The notes beneath the pieces are model-generated. The model was not told the origin of the DNA, did not search any database, and saw only the letters and a program-made list of their open reading frames with translations. From Propioniferax innocua (GTDB lineage: Bacteria > Actinomycetota > Actinomycetes > Propionibacteriales > Propionibacteriaceae), in the NCBI RefSeq assembly GCF_006716235.1, contig NZ_VFOR01000001.1:124001-188000 (forward strand): a stretch of DNA of 64,000 bases, read 5' to 3'. Within the stretch, counting starts at the first letter, position 1. Every line of letters begins with the position of its first letter. A program made the translations under genes and the position numbers. Shown here in pieces: positions 51,736 through 60,449 of the stretch.

Positions 51736-52629
51736 ATGGACATCCTGCGTGTGTTCAACAACAACGTCGTCCTTGCCCGGTCTGCCGGGGGCGACGAGGT
51801 GATCCTGGTCGGGCGCGGTCTGGGTTTCCAGGCCCGGCCCGGCCAGCCGGTCGACCCGAAGCGGGTGGTGCGGAAGTTCGTGCCCGCAGACGGGCGCGAC
51901 CCGGATCACCTGGCCGAACTGCTCGCCGATGTTCCGCCGGAATATGTGGCGTTGCTCAGCGAGGCCATGGTCAAGGCCGGGTTGGACCAGCAGGTCCATG
52001 ATTCCCCGACGCTCGTCATCGCGTTGGCCGATCACGTCGCTTTCGCGCAGAAGCGTCTGGCCGCTGGCGTCAGCGTCGAATACCCCCTGTTGGCCGAGGT
52101 GCAGCACCTCTACCCTGAGGAATACGCCGAGGGCCGACGCCTGTGGGCCAGTCTGCGGGAACTCGACATGGATCTCCCCGAGGCCGAATCCGTGGCGTTC
52201 ACACTGCATCTGGTCAACGCCGGGTTCGCCAGTGGCGATCTCTCCCAGACCTATCGCATGACCGGCGTCATCCAGCAGATGCTGGACGTGATCGCCACCA
52301 CCTACGACATCGACCTCGACCAGAGCTCGGCGAATGTCGGACGGTTCATCACCCACCTTCGGTACCTGTTCGTCCGCATCCACGAGCATGCGCAACTCGC
52401 CGAGGACCACGCGGCGATCAACCTCGCCATCCGGCAGGCCCACCCGGTGGCGCTCCAGTGCGCCGAAAGACTGGCTCACATCATGGAACTGCGTCTCGGA
52501 TCAGGGCTCACCGAGGACGAAATGGCCTACCTGACCCTCCACGTGGCCCGAGTGGCCGACGACCGGCTCGCAGCCGACACCACACCTGCCCGCAAGAAGG
52601 AAAGTCCAACGGAAGGAAACCCCTCATGA
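51736..52629 (+). CDS. BglG/GlcT-family transcriptional antiterminator
   Basis: A 297-residue RNA-binding regulator. Residues 1-55 are the co-antiterminator domain (MDILRVFNNNVVLARSAGG and GRGLGFQARPGQPVD). Two PRD domains follow, with the four phosphorylatable histidines visible as LADHVAF, FTLHLVN, RFITHLRYL and AYLTLHVAR. Phosphorylation by HPr or EIIB sets its activity. It should bind the RAT in the leader of its own operon. In Bacillus the homologue GlcT controls ptsGHI by the same mechanism. Here the gene is inside the operon, so it controls its own expression. It overlaps ptsH by 4 bases. Confidence 0.93.
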   Translation: MDILRVFNNNVVLARSAGGDEVILVGRGLGFQARPGQPVDPKRVVRKFVPADGRDPDHLAELLADVPPEYVALLSEAMVKAGLDQQVHDSPTLVIALADHVAFAQKRLAAGVSVEYPLLAEVQHLYPEEYAEGRRLWASLRELDMDLPEAESVAFTLHLVNAGFASGDLSQTYRMTGVIQQMLDVIATTYDIDLDQSSANVGRFITHLRYLFVRIHEHAQLAEDHAAINLAIRQAHPVALQCAERLAHIMELRLGSGLTEDEMAYLTLHVARVADDRLAADTTPARKKESPTEGNPS

Positions 52630-52892
52630 TCACCCGAACCGCCACCATCGCCTCCAGCGTGGGGTTGCATGCCCGCCCCGCCGCGATCTTCGCCAAGGCA
52701 GCCGCGGACACCGATCTGGACATCACGATCTCCCTCGGTGACGAGGAGGCCGACGCCGCCAGCGTTCTCGAGGTGATGACCCTGGGCGCCAAGCACGGCG
52801 ATGAGGTCACCCTTTCCTGCGAGGACGACGGTGCCGAGGCCGCCCTCGATTCCCTCGTCGATCTGCTCGGGCGCGATCTGGACAAGGAGTGA
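52626..52892 (+). CDS. ptsH: Phosphocarrier protein HPr
   Basis: An 88-residue phosphocarrier of the PTS. His15 in GLHARPAA accepts phosphate from enzyme I, and the segment ASVLEVMTLG contains the region of regulatory Ser46. It lies between the antiterminator and ptsI genes, overlapping the first by 4 bases. Confidence 0.95.
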   Translation: MITRTATIASSVGLHARPAAIFAKAAADTDLDITISLGDEEADAASVLEVMTLGAKHGDEVTLSCEDDGAEAALDSLVDLLGRDLDKE

Positions 52893-52899
52893 ACCCCTG

Positions 52900-54606
52900 A
52901 TGCCTGACCCCACCGACCTGACTGTTGACCCCCACCGTGTGCTGACCGGTATCGGCGTGTGCGCCGGCACCGCCAGCGCCCCGATCGTGCTGGTGAGCCC
53001 GGCACCCGGCGTCGACGAGGACGAACCCCCGTGCACCGATCCGGCCGCCGATGGGCAACGCGTCCGTGACGCCATGAAGGCCGTCGCAGACGATCTGACC
53101 GCCCGAGCCGAGGCGACCGACGGCACCACGCGGCAGATCCTCGAGACGACGGCCCAGCTCGCCACCGACCGGGCCATCGCCAAGGCGGTCGACAAGCAGC
53201 TCAAGAAGGGGTCAGGCATCACCCGCGCCGTGCACGACGCCACGGCCACCTATGCCGAGATGCTCGCGCAGCTCGGCGGCTACATGGCCGAACGCGTCAC
53301 CGACCTCATGGACATTCGGGATCGGGTGATCTGCGAACTCCGAGGAGTCCCGGCCCCCGGTGTGCCGCGTCTGGAGCAGCCCACCATCGTGGTCGCCCGG
53401 GATCTCGCGCCCGCCGAGACCGCGACCCTCGATCCCGAGCTCGTGGCCGGCATCGTCACCGAACAGGGCGGCCCCACCAGCCACACCGCCATTCTCGCCG
53501 CCCAACTCGGGATTCCCGCCGTGGTGCGCGTCAACGGTGCCCTCGAGCTGACCGCGGACGACCGCCTCGCCATCGACGGTGGCGCCGGACGCGTCATCGT
53601 CTCCCCCACCGACGACGAAGTCGCCGAACTCGCCGAACGGGCCCGCCGCCGAGAAGCGGCCCTCGCCGACTCCCACGGCTCGGGACGCACAGCGGACGGA
53701 CACGCCGTTCCGTTGCTGGCGAACATCGGCACCGCCGACGACGCCCGCCGCGCCGCGACCCAGGACGTCGAGGGCTCGGGACTGTTCCGCACCGAGTTCC
53801 TCTTCCTCGACCGGGACCAAGCTCCGACCCTCGAAGAACAGACCGAGACCTACACCACGGTTCTCGAGGCCTTCGGTGAACGCAAGGTCGTGGTGCGCAC
53901 ACTCGACGCCGGCGCCGACAAGCCCCTCGTGTTCGCCGACCAGGGCGAGGATGAGAACCCGGCCCTGGGCGTGCGTGGCCTGCGTCTCTCCCGTGCCCGG
54001 GAAGACCTCCTCGACACCCAACTGGAGGCTCTTGCCGCCGCGCACCGCGCCACCGGAGGAGACCTCCACGTCATGGCGCCCATGGTGGCGACCGTCGAGG
54101 AAGCCCGCTGGTTCGCCGAGAAGGTGCGTGCCACCGGTCTGCCCCACGTCGGCATCATGATCGAGGTCCCGGCGGCGGCCATCAACGCGCGGCATCTGCT
54201 GGCCGAGGTCGACTTCGCCTCCATCGGCACCAACGACCTCTCCCAGTACACCTACGCCGCCGACCGCATGCAGGGCGAACTCGCCGACCTGCTCTCCCCC
54301 TGGCAGCCCGCGCTGCTCGCCATGGTGCAGGCGGCCTGCATCGGTGGTGCGGAGACCGACTCCGCCATCGGGGTCTGCGGTGAAGCAGGCGGAGACCCCC
54401 TGGTCGCCCTCGTCCTCGTCGGGCTCGGCGTGTCCACGCTCTCGATGGCTCCGGGCAAGGTCACCGCGGTGCGAGCCGCCCTCGCCCGCCATGACTTGGC
54501 GACCTGTCAGGAAATGGCCCGACGCGCGGTCGCGGCCCCCACCGCCGAAGCGGCCCGGCAGGCCGTGATCGATCTGGCACACCCCGAGGTCCTCGACCTG
54601 CTGTGA
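52900..54606 (+). CDS. ptsI: PTS enzyme I
   Basis: A 568-residue enzyme that takes phosphate from PEP and passes it to HPr. The phospho-His195 is in GGPTSHTAILAAQ, the PEP-binding domain has EGSGLFRTEFLFL, and IGTNDLSQYTYAADR and GVCGEAGGD are C-terminal signatures. Length fits the family. The ATG at 52900 is just after ptsH. A strong hairpin ends the operon. Confidence 0.96.
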   Translation: MPDPTDLTVDPHRVLTGIGVCAGTASAPIVLVSPAPGVDEDEPPCTDPAADGQRVRDAMKAVADDLTARAEATDGTTRQILETTAQLATDRAIAKAVDKQLKKGSGITRAVHDATATYAEMLAQLGGYMAERVTDLMDIRDRVICELRGVPAPGVPRLEQPTIVVARDLAPAETATLDPELVAGIVTEQGGPTSHTAILAAQLGIPAVVRVNGALELTADDRLAIDGGAGRVIVSPTDDEVAELAERARRREAALADSHGSGRTADGHAVPLLANIGTADDARRAATQDVEGSGLFRTEFLFLDRDQAPTLEEQTETYTTVLEAFGERKVVVRTLDAGADKPLVFADQGEDENPALGVRGLRLSRAREDLLDTQLEALAAAHRATGGDLHVMAPMVATVEEARWFAEKVRATGLPHVGIMIEVPAAAINARHLLAEVDFASIGTNDLSQYTYAADRMQGELADLLSPWQPALLAMVQAACIGGAETDSAIGVCGEAGGDPLVALVLVGLGVSTLSMAPGKVTAVRAALARHDLATCQEMARRAVAAPTAEAARQAVIDLAHPEVLDLL

Positions 54607-54614
54607 GGCTGTCC

Positions 54615-54644
54615 GTGGATCGGTCGGTTCACCGACCGATCCAC
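54615..54644. terminator. Terminator between ptsI and AEC transporter
   Basis: GTGGATCGGTCGGT-TC-ACCGACCGATCCAC is a 14-base perfect stem nine bases after the ptsI stop. It merges with the first unit of a tandem repeat. No T-tract follows. Confidence 0.75.
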
Positions 54645-54720
54645 GACGCATCACAACGTGCCGATCCACGACGCATCACAACGTGCCGATCCACGACGCA
54701 TCACAACGTGCCGATCCACG
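54636..54720. repeat. 25-base tandem repeat at AEC transporter stop
   Basis: Three perfect 25-base units (54636-54660, 54661-54685, 54686-54710) with core CCGATCCACGACGCATCAC, plus the first ten bases of a fourth. The transporter stop (TCA 54701-54703, minus strand) is in the third unit and recurs in the others. Confidence 0.95.
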
Positions 54721-55618
54721 GCAACATCCACGTCACCAACGCCACCGTCACGAAGCTCATCACCGTGGTGACCGTGACGGTGTCGCCGACCGTGCGGGTA
54801 TCGCCCTTCATCTCGATCGCAAACAGATAGGCGTTCACTGCCGACGGCATCGCCGACGCCAGCACCAGCGACTGCAACGGAATTCCGTGCATGCCGATGA
54901 GCAGACCCACGCCGACCGCAACCACCGGCATCACGAAGATCCGGATTCCACTGGCCACCAGCACGGACGCAGTGAGCCGTGGACGTCCCGTTGCCCCGAG
55001 CTGGATTCCCAAGGCCAACAGCACCATCGGAAGAGTGGCCTGCGACAACAGCTCGACGCCGGACATGACACCCTGCGGCAGCGACCATCCGAGTGACCTC
55101 AGGATCACGGCGAGCAGCATCGCCCACATGACCGGCATGCGGATCATCTTCATCACCGCCGAACGCATACCTCCGGCCGAGCCGTAGACCAGCGGAAACA
55201 CGATGAAACCCAGGACGACCGAGGCTATGAACAACAGGACGCTCTGATCGAATCCGACCTGTCCGAGCGCGAACAGTGCAATCGGCAGCCCCATGTTCCC
55301 GGTGTTGCCGATGGCTCCGGTCACCATCACCGCGCGTCGTTTCTCCGACGGCAGTCCCATCCCCATTCCGATGACCAAACCGAGAACCACACCCACCAGG
55401 GTGACTGCGGTGTAGGCCACCGACACCTGCACCATCGCACCAGCCGACACCTCGGTGGTCAGCAGCGTGTGCAGCGCGAGTGCGGGAGTGAGCGCCTGAA
55501 GGCTGATCTTGCTGATCGTCTGAGTGTCCAGCGTGAATCGGCGCGCCAGAACCGCACCCGTGCCGGCCACGAGGACCACCGGGACGATCACGTTGAACAG
55601 CGCATTCAGCAGGGCCAC
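54701..55618 (-). CDS. AEC-family (auxin efflux carrier-like) transporter
   Basis: A 305-residue permease with ten hydrophobic segments of the AEC family, which exports malonate, malate or other organic acids in bacteria. The central AIGNTGNMGLPIALFALG motif (a conserved N-x-x-x-G-x-P region) and the NAYLFAIEMKGD segment near the end are typical. It converges on ptsI, with a hairpin and tandem repeat between. Substrate is unknown. Confidence 0.9.
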   Translation of the reverse strand: MALLNALFNVIVPVVLVAGTGAVLARRFTLDTQTISKISLQALTPALALHTLLTTEVSAGAMVQVSVAYTAVTLVGVVLGLVIGMGMGLPSEKRRAVMVTGAIGNTGNMGLPIALFALGQVGFDQSVLLFIASVVLGFIVFPLVYGSAGGMRSAVMKMIRMPVMWAMLLAVILRSLGWSLPQGVMSGVELLSQATLPMVLLALGIQLGATGRPRLTASVLVASGIRIFVMPVVAVGVGLLIGMHGIPLQSLVLASAMPSAVNAYLFAIEMKGDTRTVGDTVTVTTVMSFVTVALVTWMLPWIGTL

Positions 55619-55702
55619 TCACGCACCATAACGGGGCCGACGCCGGGTTGGACCCGATTCCACGAGCCACATCCCCTCATCCGATGACAGCCGGGGGTTG
55701 CG

Positions 55703-56212
55703 TCAGTCGACGAGGCGACCTTCATGGTCGAGCACCGAGTGACGCCGTGGGAACACCCAAAAACGCATCATGAGGTACATGTACAGGCCCTCCACCACCG
55801 CTGCACAGATCCGGGCCACCTCCGGTGGCGTCCCGGACCACTCCAAGAGGCTCGAGAAACCGAGCACCCAGAGCAGATAGTTGGAGATGACCACCACTGA
55901 TTGTTTGCCGGACTGTTTGGCGAAGTCACCTTCGGCACGGAAGTTCAGCCACCGATTCAGCAGGAAGTTCACGATGGACGCCACCCCGAATCCGATCGAC
56001 ACCGCCACCGGATACGGCACCCCGCCGACGTGCACGAGGAGGCTCAACAGTGCGATGTCCAGAGCGAATGTCGTCAGGGAGAGGATGGCCCAGCCGATCC
56101 AGGTGGCGGGGATCCACGACAGCCACGTGGGCAGAAGTCGATGCACACCGTGCGTGAATGCGTTGTACCGCTCGGCAGCACTTGTGGTGCGTGACGACTC
56201 CGACGAACCCAC
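55703..56212 (-). CDS. GtrA-family membrane protein
   Basis: A 169-residue protein with four membrane segments of the GtrA group, which flips or supports polyprenyl-linked sugars. The FLLNRWLNFRAEG motif and the late MYLMMRFWVFPRR are typical. GTG at 56212 starts it 8 bases after the DUF423 stop, so the two are co-transcribed. The longer frame upstream overlaps DUF423 and is not used. Confidence 0.85.
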   Translation of the reverse strand: MGSSESSRTTSAAERYNAFTHGVHRLLPTWLSWIPATWIGWAILSLTTFALDIALLSLLVHVGGVPYPVAVSIGFGVASIVNFLLNRWLNFRAEGDFAKQSGKQSVVVISNYLLWVLGFSSLLEWSGTPPEVARICAAVVEGLYMYLMMRFWVFPRRHSVLDHEGRLVD

Positions 56213-56220
56213 GTGTGGCC

Positions 56221-56577
56221 TCAGGCGCGCGGCGGGCGCAGATCGAAGGCGGACAGGGCGAGGCCCACGATCATGAGCACGCCGCCGATGGGGGTGATGG
56301 CTCCGAGCCATCCGGTATCGGTGAGGACCAGGAGATAGAGAGTGAAGGAGAAGATCGCCGAACCGGCCACGATCAACAGCCCGGCGCGACGCCGGACCCC
56401 GGCAACCCCCAGACCGATGAGCGCGAGCGCCGCGTACATGTGATAACGCGCCCCGGTTTCGAAGGTTGCCACGCGCTCAGGACTCAGCCCTTCAGGGAGG
56501 CCATGGGCGCCGAATGCCCCGATGGCCACGGCCAGTGCCGCCCACAGAGCCCCCAGACGGACAAGTCCCGAACTCAT
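56221..56577 (-). CDS. DUF423 (YwdK/YgdD-like) membrane protein
   Basis: A 118-residue membrane protein with four hydrophobic segments. The start AIGAFGAHGL and the ending ITPIGGVLMIVGL mark the DUF423 family, of unknown function. The ATG at 56577 is preceded by GAGGGG. It precedes GtrA in the same transcript. Confidence 0.9.
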   Translation of the reverse strand: MSSGLVRLGALWAALAVAIGAFGAHGLPEGLSPERVATFETGARYHMYAALALIGLGVAGVRRRAGLLIVAGSAIFSFTLYLLVLTDTGWLGAITPIGGVLMIVGLALSAFDLRPPRA

Positions 56578-56773
56578 TATTCCCCTCTCATCAATGGCCG
56601 GTGAGACTCCCTTCCAGCAGCCTCCGACCATAACGCCTGCATAACTTTCCTTGCGGCGAAGCCCCTAGTCAGAGGCTGATCGTCGATGCCGATGACGCTT
56701 TGCCGCCACAACATTCCACGGTTGATGACAGCGTAGGCGTTAGCATGCCATGGTGGCTCGTCGCGCCGAAAAC

Positions 56774-56825
56774 GGCCGATACCTGCTGAAACCTATGTGG
56801 GCCGATACCTGCTGAAACCTATGTG
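56774..56825. repeat. Perfect 26-base tandem duplication upstream of proV
   Basis: Two identical units, 56774-56799 and 56800-56825, each GGCCGATACCTGCTGAAACC followed by TATGTG. The second ends 13 bases before the proV GTG start. This is the only such repeat at a 5' end in the window, and it may alter promoter or leader spacing. Confidence 0.9.
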
Positions 56826-56838
56826 GATGGAGTAGTAC

Positions 56839-58095
56839 GTGAGCGCTGGGAACGCTGAACCCGCCAGTGGGGTCCGCAGAGAGGGGGAAGCGACGGAATC
56901 GGCGGCCGATCTCTCTGCTGTACCAGCCATCCAAGCGAAGAACGTCTGGAAGATCTTCGGATCCAAGACCTCGCACTATGCACGGCTCCTGAAGTCCGGA
57001 GAAGAACTCGATCCGGATTCGATCCATGGCACAGCGGCGGTGGTGAACGCCTCCTTCGAGGTGAAACGCGGCGAGACCTTCGTGGTCATGGGGCTCTCCG
57101 GCTCAGGAAAGTCGACGCTGCTGCGAACTCTCAACGGACTGAACCCGGCCACTGCAGGTGATGTGCTCATCAACGGTCAGGCCCTGACCGGAGTCTCCAA
57201 GCAGGAACTCCGCAGGATCCGTCGCGATGAACTCTCCATGGTGTTCCAGCACTTCGCGCTCCTGCCCCACAAGACCGTCCTGGACAATGTCGCCTACGGG
57301 CTGGAAGTGCGGGGCGTGGACCGGAAGTCGCGCTATGAGACCGCCATGCGGTGGATCGAACGTGTGGACCTCACCGGCAACGAGGGTTACTACCCCGACC
57401 AGCTATCTGGTGGCATGCGTCAGCGCGTCGGCCTGGCTCGAGCCCTCGCGGCCGAGACCGACATCCTGCTGATGGACGAAGCCTTCTCCGCACTCGACCC
57501 GCTCATCCGCGCCGACCTTCAGCAGCAGCTGCTGGATCTGCAGCAGGAGCTGGGCAAGACGATCGTGTTCATCACCCATGACCTCAACGAGGCCATGCGT
57601 CTGGGCGATCGCATCGCCATCATGAAATCCGGGCGCATCGTGCAACTCGGCACCACCACCGAGATCCTCTACTCCCCCGCCGACGACTATGTCCGCCGCT
57701 TCATCCACGACGTGGACCGAAGCCGCGTCCTCACCGCTGGGATGGTCGTGGACAAGACGGCTCCCACCTTCAAACCCGATGAGAGCGCGGAGGAGGTCTG
57801 TCGTCGGCTCGAGGCCGCCGGGCACACCGCGGGGTCCGTGCTCGAGGGCGGCAAGGTTCTGGGCGTGGTGCATCTGCGCAATGTCCGGTCCGCCACGGGG
57901 ACGATCCGGGAAGTGATGAACACCGCCGAACCGGTCGGTAGATACACACCGATAGCCGAGCTCTTCAGCAGGGCGGCCGAACAGATCGAACCGCTGGCCA
58001 TCATGGATCGCGATGGAACTCTTCTGGGCCTGCTGAGCCAGGACCGCATGCTCGATTCCATGTCCGGCTCCGACACCTCGGGAGGTCACGCCTGA
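56839..58095 (+). CDS. proV: Glycine betaine/proline ABC importer, ATPase subunit
   Basis: A 418-residue ATPase that drives uptake of compatible solutes. Walker A GLSGSGKSTLL, signature LSGGMRQRVGLARAL, Walker B LLMDEAFSALDP and the H-loop FITHD are present. The C-terminal 110 residues carry two CBS-like repeats (GVVHLRNVRSATG and GLLSQDRML), which sense ionic strength in OpuAA/ProV. GTG at 56839 follows GATGGAG. It overlaps proW by one base. Osmotic induction is likely but no site is identified except the duplicated leader. Confidence 0.94.
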   Translation: MSAGNAEPASGVRREGEATESAADLSAVPAIQAKNVWKIFGSKTSHYARLLKSGEELDPDSIHGTAAVVNASFEVKRGETFVVMGLSGSGKSTLLRTLNGLNPATAGDVLINGQALTGVSKQELRRIRRDELSMVFQHFALLPHKTVLDNVAYGLEVRGVDRKSRYETAMRWIERVDLTGNEGYYPDQLSGGMRQRVGLARALAAETDILLMDEAFSALDPLIRADLQQQLLDLQQELGKTIVFITHDLNEAMRLGDRIAIMKSGRIVQLGTTTEILYSPADDYVRRFIHDVDRSRVLTAGMVVDKTAPTFKPDESAEEVCRRLEAAGHTAGSVLEGGKVLGVVHLRNVRSATGTIREVMNTAEPVGRYTPIAELFSRAAEQIEPLAIMDRDGTLLGLLSQDRMLDSMSGSDTSGGHA

Positions 58096-59072
58096 TGTTC
58101 GATCCGATCAATCCCGACATCCCCGTTGGCGAATGGATCGCCGACGGTATCGACGTCCTCACCGACGCATGGGCCGGATTCTTCGACGTCGTCGAAGAGG
58201 TTCTGGCGACTCTCCACGAGCAGCTCCTGTCCATTCTGGCGGGCCCTCCGTACTGGGTGATGATGATCGTGTTCGCGGCCATCGCCTACCTGGTTGGATC
58301 GCACCGTTCCTCCCTGAAGATCGGGAAAACCTCGGTTCCTGTTCTCGTCGGCTCCTGGCGTCTCGCCCTTTTCTCCTTGATCGGGTTCTACGTGATCCGC
58401 GGCATGGATGTGTGGGAGCACGCGATGGACACGATCGCCTTGGTGATCGTGGCCGTGGCTCTGGCGCTTCTGATTGCGATTCCGCTTGGCATCCTGGCGT
58501 CGAAAGTCACGTGGGTGTCGCGTGTTCTGCGCCCGATCCTGGACCTGATGCAGACCATGCCCGCCTTGGTCTACCTCGTGCCCGCCATCACGATCTTCGG
58601 CGTGGGCGTCGTTCCCGGCGCGATCGCCACGGTCATCTTCGCCATGCCTCCTGGCGTCCGTCTCACCGAGCTGGCACTGCGTCAGGTGGATGAAGAACTC
58701 GTGGAGGCAGGGCAGGCCTTCGGCGCCACGGGGTGGCGGATCCTGTGGCAGATCCAGGTCCCCGTCGCCATGAAGACCATCATGGCCGGTGTCAACCAGG
58801 TCATCATGCTCGCCCTGTCCATGGTTGTCCTGGCCGGTATGGCCGGTGCCGGCGGCTTGGGTGGTGACGTGGTCGGCTCGCTCGCGTCGTTGAACGTCCC
58901 GCTGGGTATGAGTGCCGGTATGGCCGTGGTCATCATCGCCATCTGGCTCGACCGCGTCAGCAATGGCCTCAGTGACCGGCGTCCACGCACCAAGAAGGCA
59001 CCAACCACCGGACCCGACGACGCGGATGAATCGTCAGAACAGACCGAGCACGCCGAGCAGGGTGCAGCCTGA
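58095..59072 (+). CDS. proW: Glycine betaine/proline ABC importer, permease subunit
   Basis: A 325-residue permease with about six to seven hydrophobic segments. The coupling motif EAGQAFGATGWRILWQIQVP is characteristic of OpuAB/ProW, and LDLMQTMPALVYLVP is the family channel motif. A polar acidic tail of about 30 residues ends the protein. It follows proV directly. Confidence 0.94.
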   Translation: MFDPINPDIPVGEWIADGIDVLTDAWAGFFDVVEEVLATLHEQLLSILAGPPYWVMMIVFAAIAYLVGSHRSSLKIGKTSVPVLVGSWRLALFSLIGFYVIRGMDVWEHAMDTIALVIVAVALALLIAIPLGILASKVTWVSRVLRPILDLMQTMPALVYLVPAITIFGVGVVPGAIATVIFAMPPGVRLTELALRQVDEELVEAGQAFGATGWRILWQIQVPVAMKTIMAGVNQVIMLALSMVVLAGMAGAGGLGGDVVGSLASLNVPLGMSAGMAVVIIAIWLDRVSNGLSDRRPRTKKAPTTGPDDADESSEQTEHAEQGAA

Positions 59073-59162
59073 GACCGTCGGGCGCCCACAGGAAACACGG
59101 AATTCAATCCCGAGAACAAGTACCAAGAGACCACACGAAGAAGCGAGATCCAGGAGGACATC

Positions 59163-60179
59163 GTGACCATCAAGGCCAAGTACATCGCGGCGCTGGCTGC
59201 AACCGGCGCATTGGCACTGGCTGGCTGTGGGGCCAGCAACTCCGGTGGTGAAGGTGGAGAAGGTGGCAGCGGAGACAGCAAGGGCTCCGACACCGCCGCC
59301 GCATTCACCGACTGCACCGTTGGCGAGAGCTTCGCCGCGGCCGAGGGTGAGGGCACCGGTGAGGACAAGGACACCGAGCTCACCATCGGTGCCTTCAACG
59401 GCTGGGACGAGTCGTTCGCGACCGCGCACCTGCTCAAGGCCGTCCTTGAGGAGGAGGGCTACACCGTCACGGTCGAGGCCTTCGAAGCCGCGCCGGCCTT
59501 CGCAGGTGTCGCAGCGGGTGACATCGACATCATCACCGATGCGTGGATGCCGGTGACCCACCCGCAGTACATCGAGCAGTTCGGTGACGACATCGAGCAT
59601 CTGGGCTGCTGGTACGACAACGCCAAGCTGACCCTTGCTGTCAACGAGGACTCCCCCGCCAAGAGCATCGAGGACCTTCCCGAGATGGCCGATGAGTACG
59701 GCGGCAAGATCTATGGGATCGAGCCCGGCGCCGGTCTGACCAAGACCACGCAGGAGAAGGCGATCCCCGAGTACGGCCTCGAGGACTACGAGTTCGTCGT
59801 GTCGTCGACGCCCGCCATGCTCACGCAGGTCCAGAAGGCGACCGACAGCAACGAGAACGTTCTTGTGACGCTGTGGCGTCCGCACTGGGCCTACAGCTCG
59901 TTCCCGATGCGCGACCTCGAGGACCCCAAGGGTGCCATGGGCGATGCCGAGATCATCTCTTCGGCAGCCCGTAGTGGCTTCGCCGAGGAGAACCCGCGTG
60001 CGGCTCAGATCATCAAGAACCTCGCGCTGGACGATGAGCAGCTCTCCAGCCTCGAGGACAACATGATGAACCCCGAGAAGCATGACGGCGCGAACCACGA
60101 TGCTGCCGTCGCCGATTGGCTGAAGGAGAACCCCGAGTTCGCCGACCAGCTGATCGCCGGTGAGCTGAACGCTGGCTGA
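59163..60179 (+). CDS. proX: Glycine betaine-type binding lipoprotein
   Basis: A 338-residue substrate-binding lipoprotein. The lipobox LALAGC gives a lipidated Cys near residue 21. Motifs of OpuAC-type binding proteins are GAFNGWDESFATA, ITDAWMPVTHP and LVTLWRPHWAYSSFPM, which supply the aromatic cage residues (Trp) for quaternary amines. GTG at 59163 follows AGGAGG. A 15-base hairpin terminates the operon. Confidence 0.94.
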   Translation: MTIKAKYIAALAATGALALAGCGASNSGGEGGEGGSGDSKGSDTAAAFTDCTVGESFAAAEGEGTGEDKDTELTIGAFNGWDESFATAHLLKAVLEEEGYTVTVEAFEAAPAFAGVAAGDIDIITDAWMPVTHPQYIEQFGDDIEHLGCWYDNAKLTLAVNEDSPAKSIEDLPEMADEYGGKIYGIEPGAGLTKTTQEKAIPEYGLEDYEFVVSSTPAMLTQVQKATDSNENVLVTLWRPHWAYSSFPMRDLEDPKGAMGDAEIISSAARSGFAEENPRAAQIIKNLALDDEQLSSLEDNMMNPEKHDGANHDAAVADWLKENPEFADQLIAGELNAG

Positions 60180-60200
60180 CCTTCGTCCTTCATCAGCGCG

Positions 60201-60234
60201 ACGTGCCCCCAACCGAGACCGGTTGGGGGCACGT
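60201..60234 (+). terminator. Terminator after proX
   Basis: ACGTGCCCCCAACCG-AGAC-CGGTTGGGGGCACGT is a 15-base perfect stem, 21 bases after the proX stop. The T-tract is weak. Confidence 0.8.
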
Positions 60235-60265
60235 CTGTGTTCACGGCTATCTCGGAGGCACGTGC

Positions 60266-60385
60266 TTGGGAGTGGATTTCGGAACGACGCACAGCGTCGT
60301 GTCAGCGGTTGACCGTGGGAACTACCCCATCGTCGCGTTCACCGACACCCATGGCGACATGGTTGACCATCTCACCGTTCGGTGA
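60266..60385 (+). pseudogene. Hsp70-family N-terminal remnant
   Basis: Forty codons starting at TTG 60266 (GGAGG seven bases before) encode GVDFGTTHSVVSAVDRGNYP and then IVAFTDTHGDMVDHL, the ATPase phosphate-loop start of Hsp70/DnaK-like proteins. It then hits a stop after LTVR. A whole Hsp70 is over 400 residues, so this is a truncated leftover. The toxin-antitoxin genes follow within 65 bases and may have replaced the rest of it. Confidence 0.7.
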
Positions 60386-60412
60386 GGGTGTCAGCCCGTT
60401 CGAGCCGGGCGC

Positions 60413-60432
60413 TGTAGACTCTCTTGTCTACA
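60413..60432. promoter_or_regulatory. Operator palindrome of the toxin-antitoxin pair
   Basis: TGTAGAC-TCTCTT-GTCTACA is a perfect 7-base inverted repeat with a 6-base spacer, 18 bases before the antitoxin ATG. TAGACT within it may be the -10 element. Confidence 0.6.
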
Positions 60433-60449
60433 CGGGGCAGAATGAACTC

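Noticed and set aside
60203-60265. Upstream part of the short frame before the Hsp70 remnant
   Set aside because: It lies in the proX terminator stem; the ribosome site points to TTG 60266 instead.
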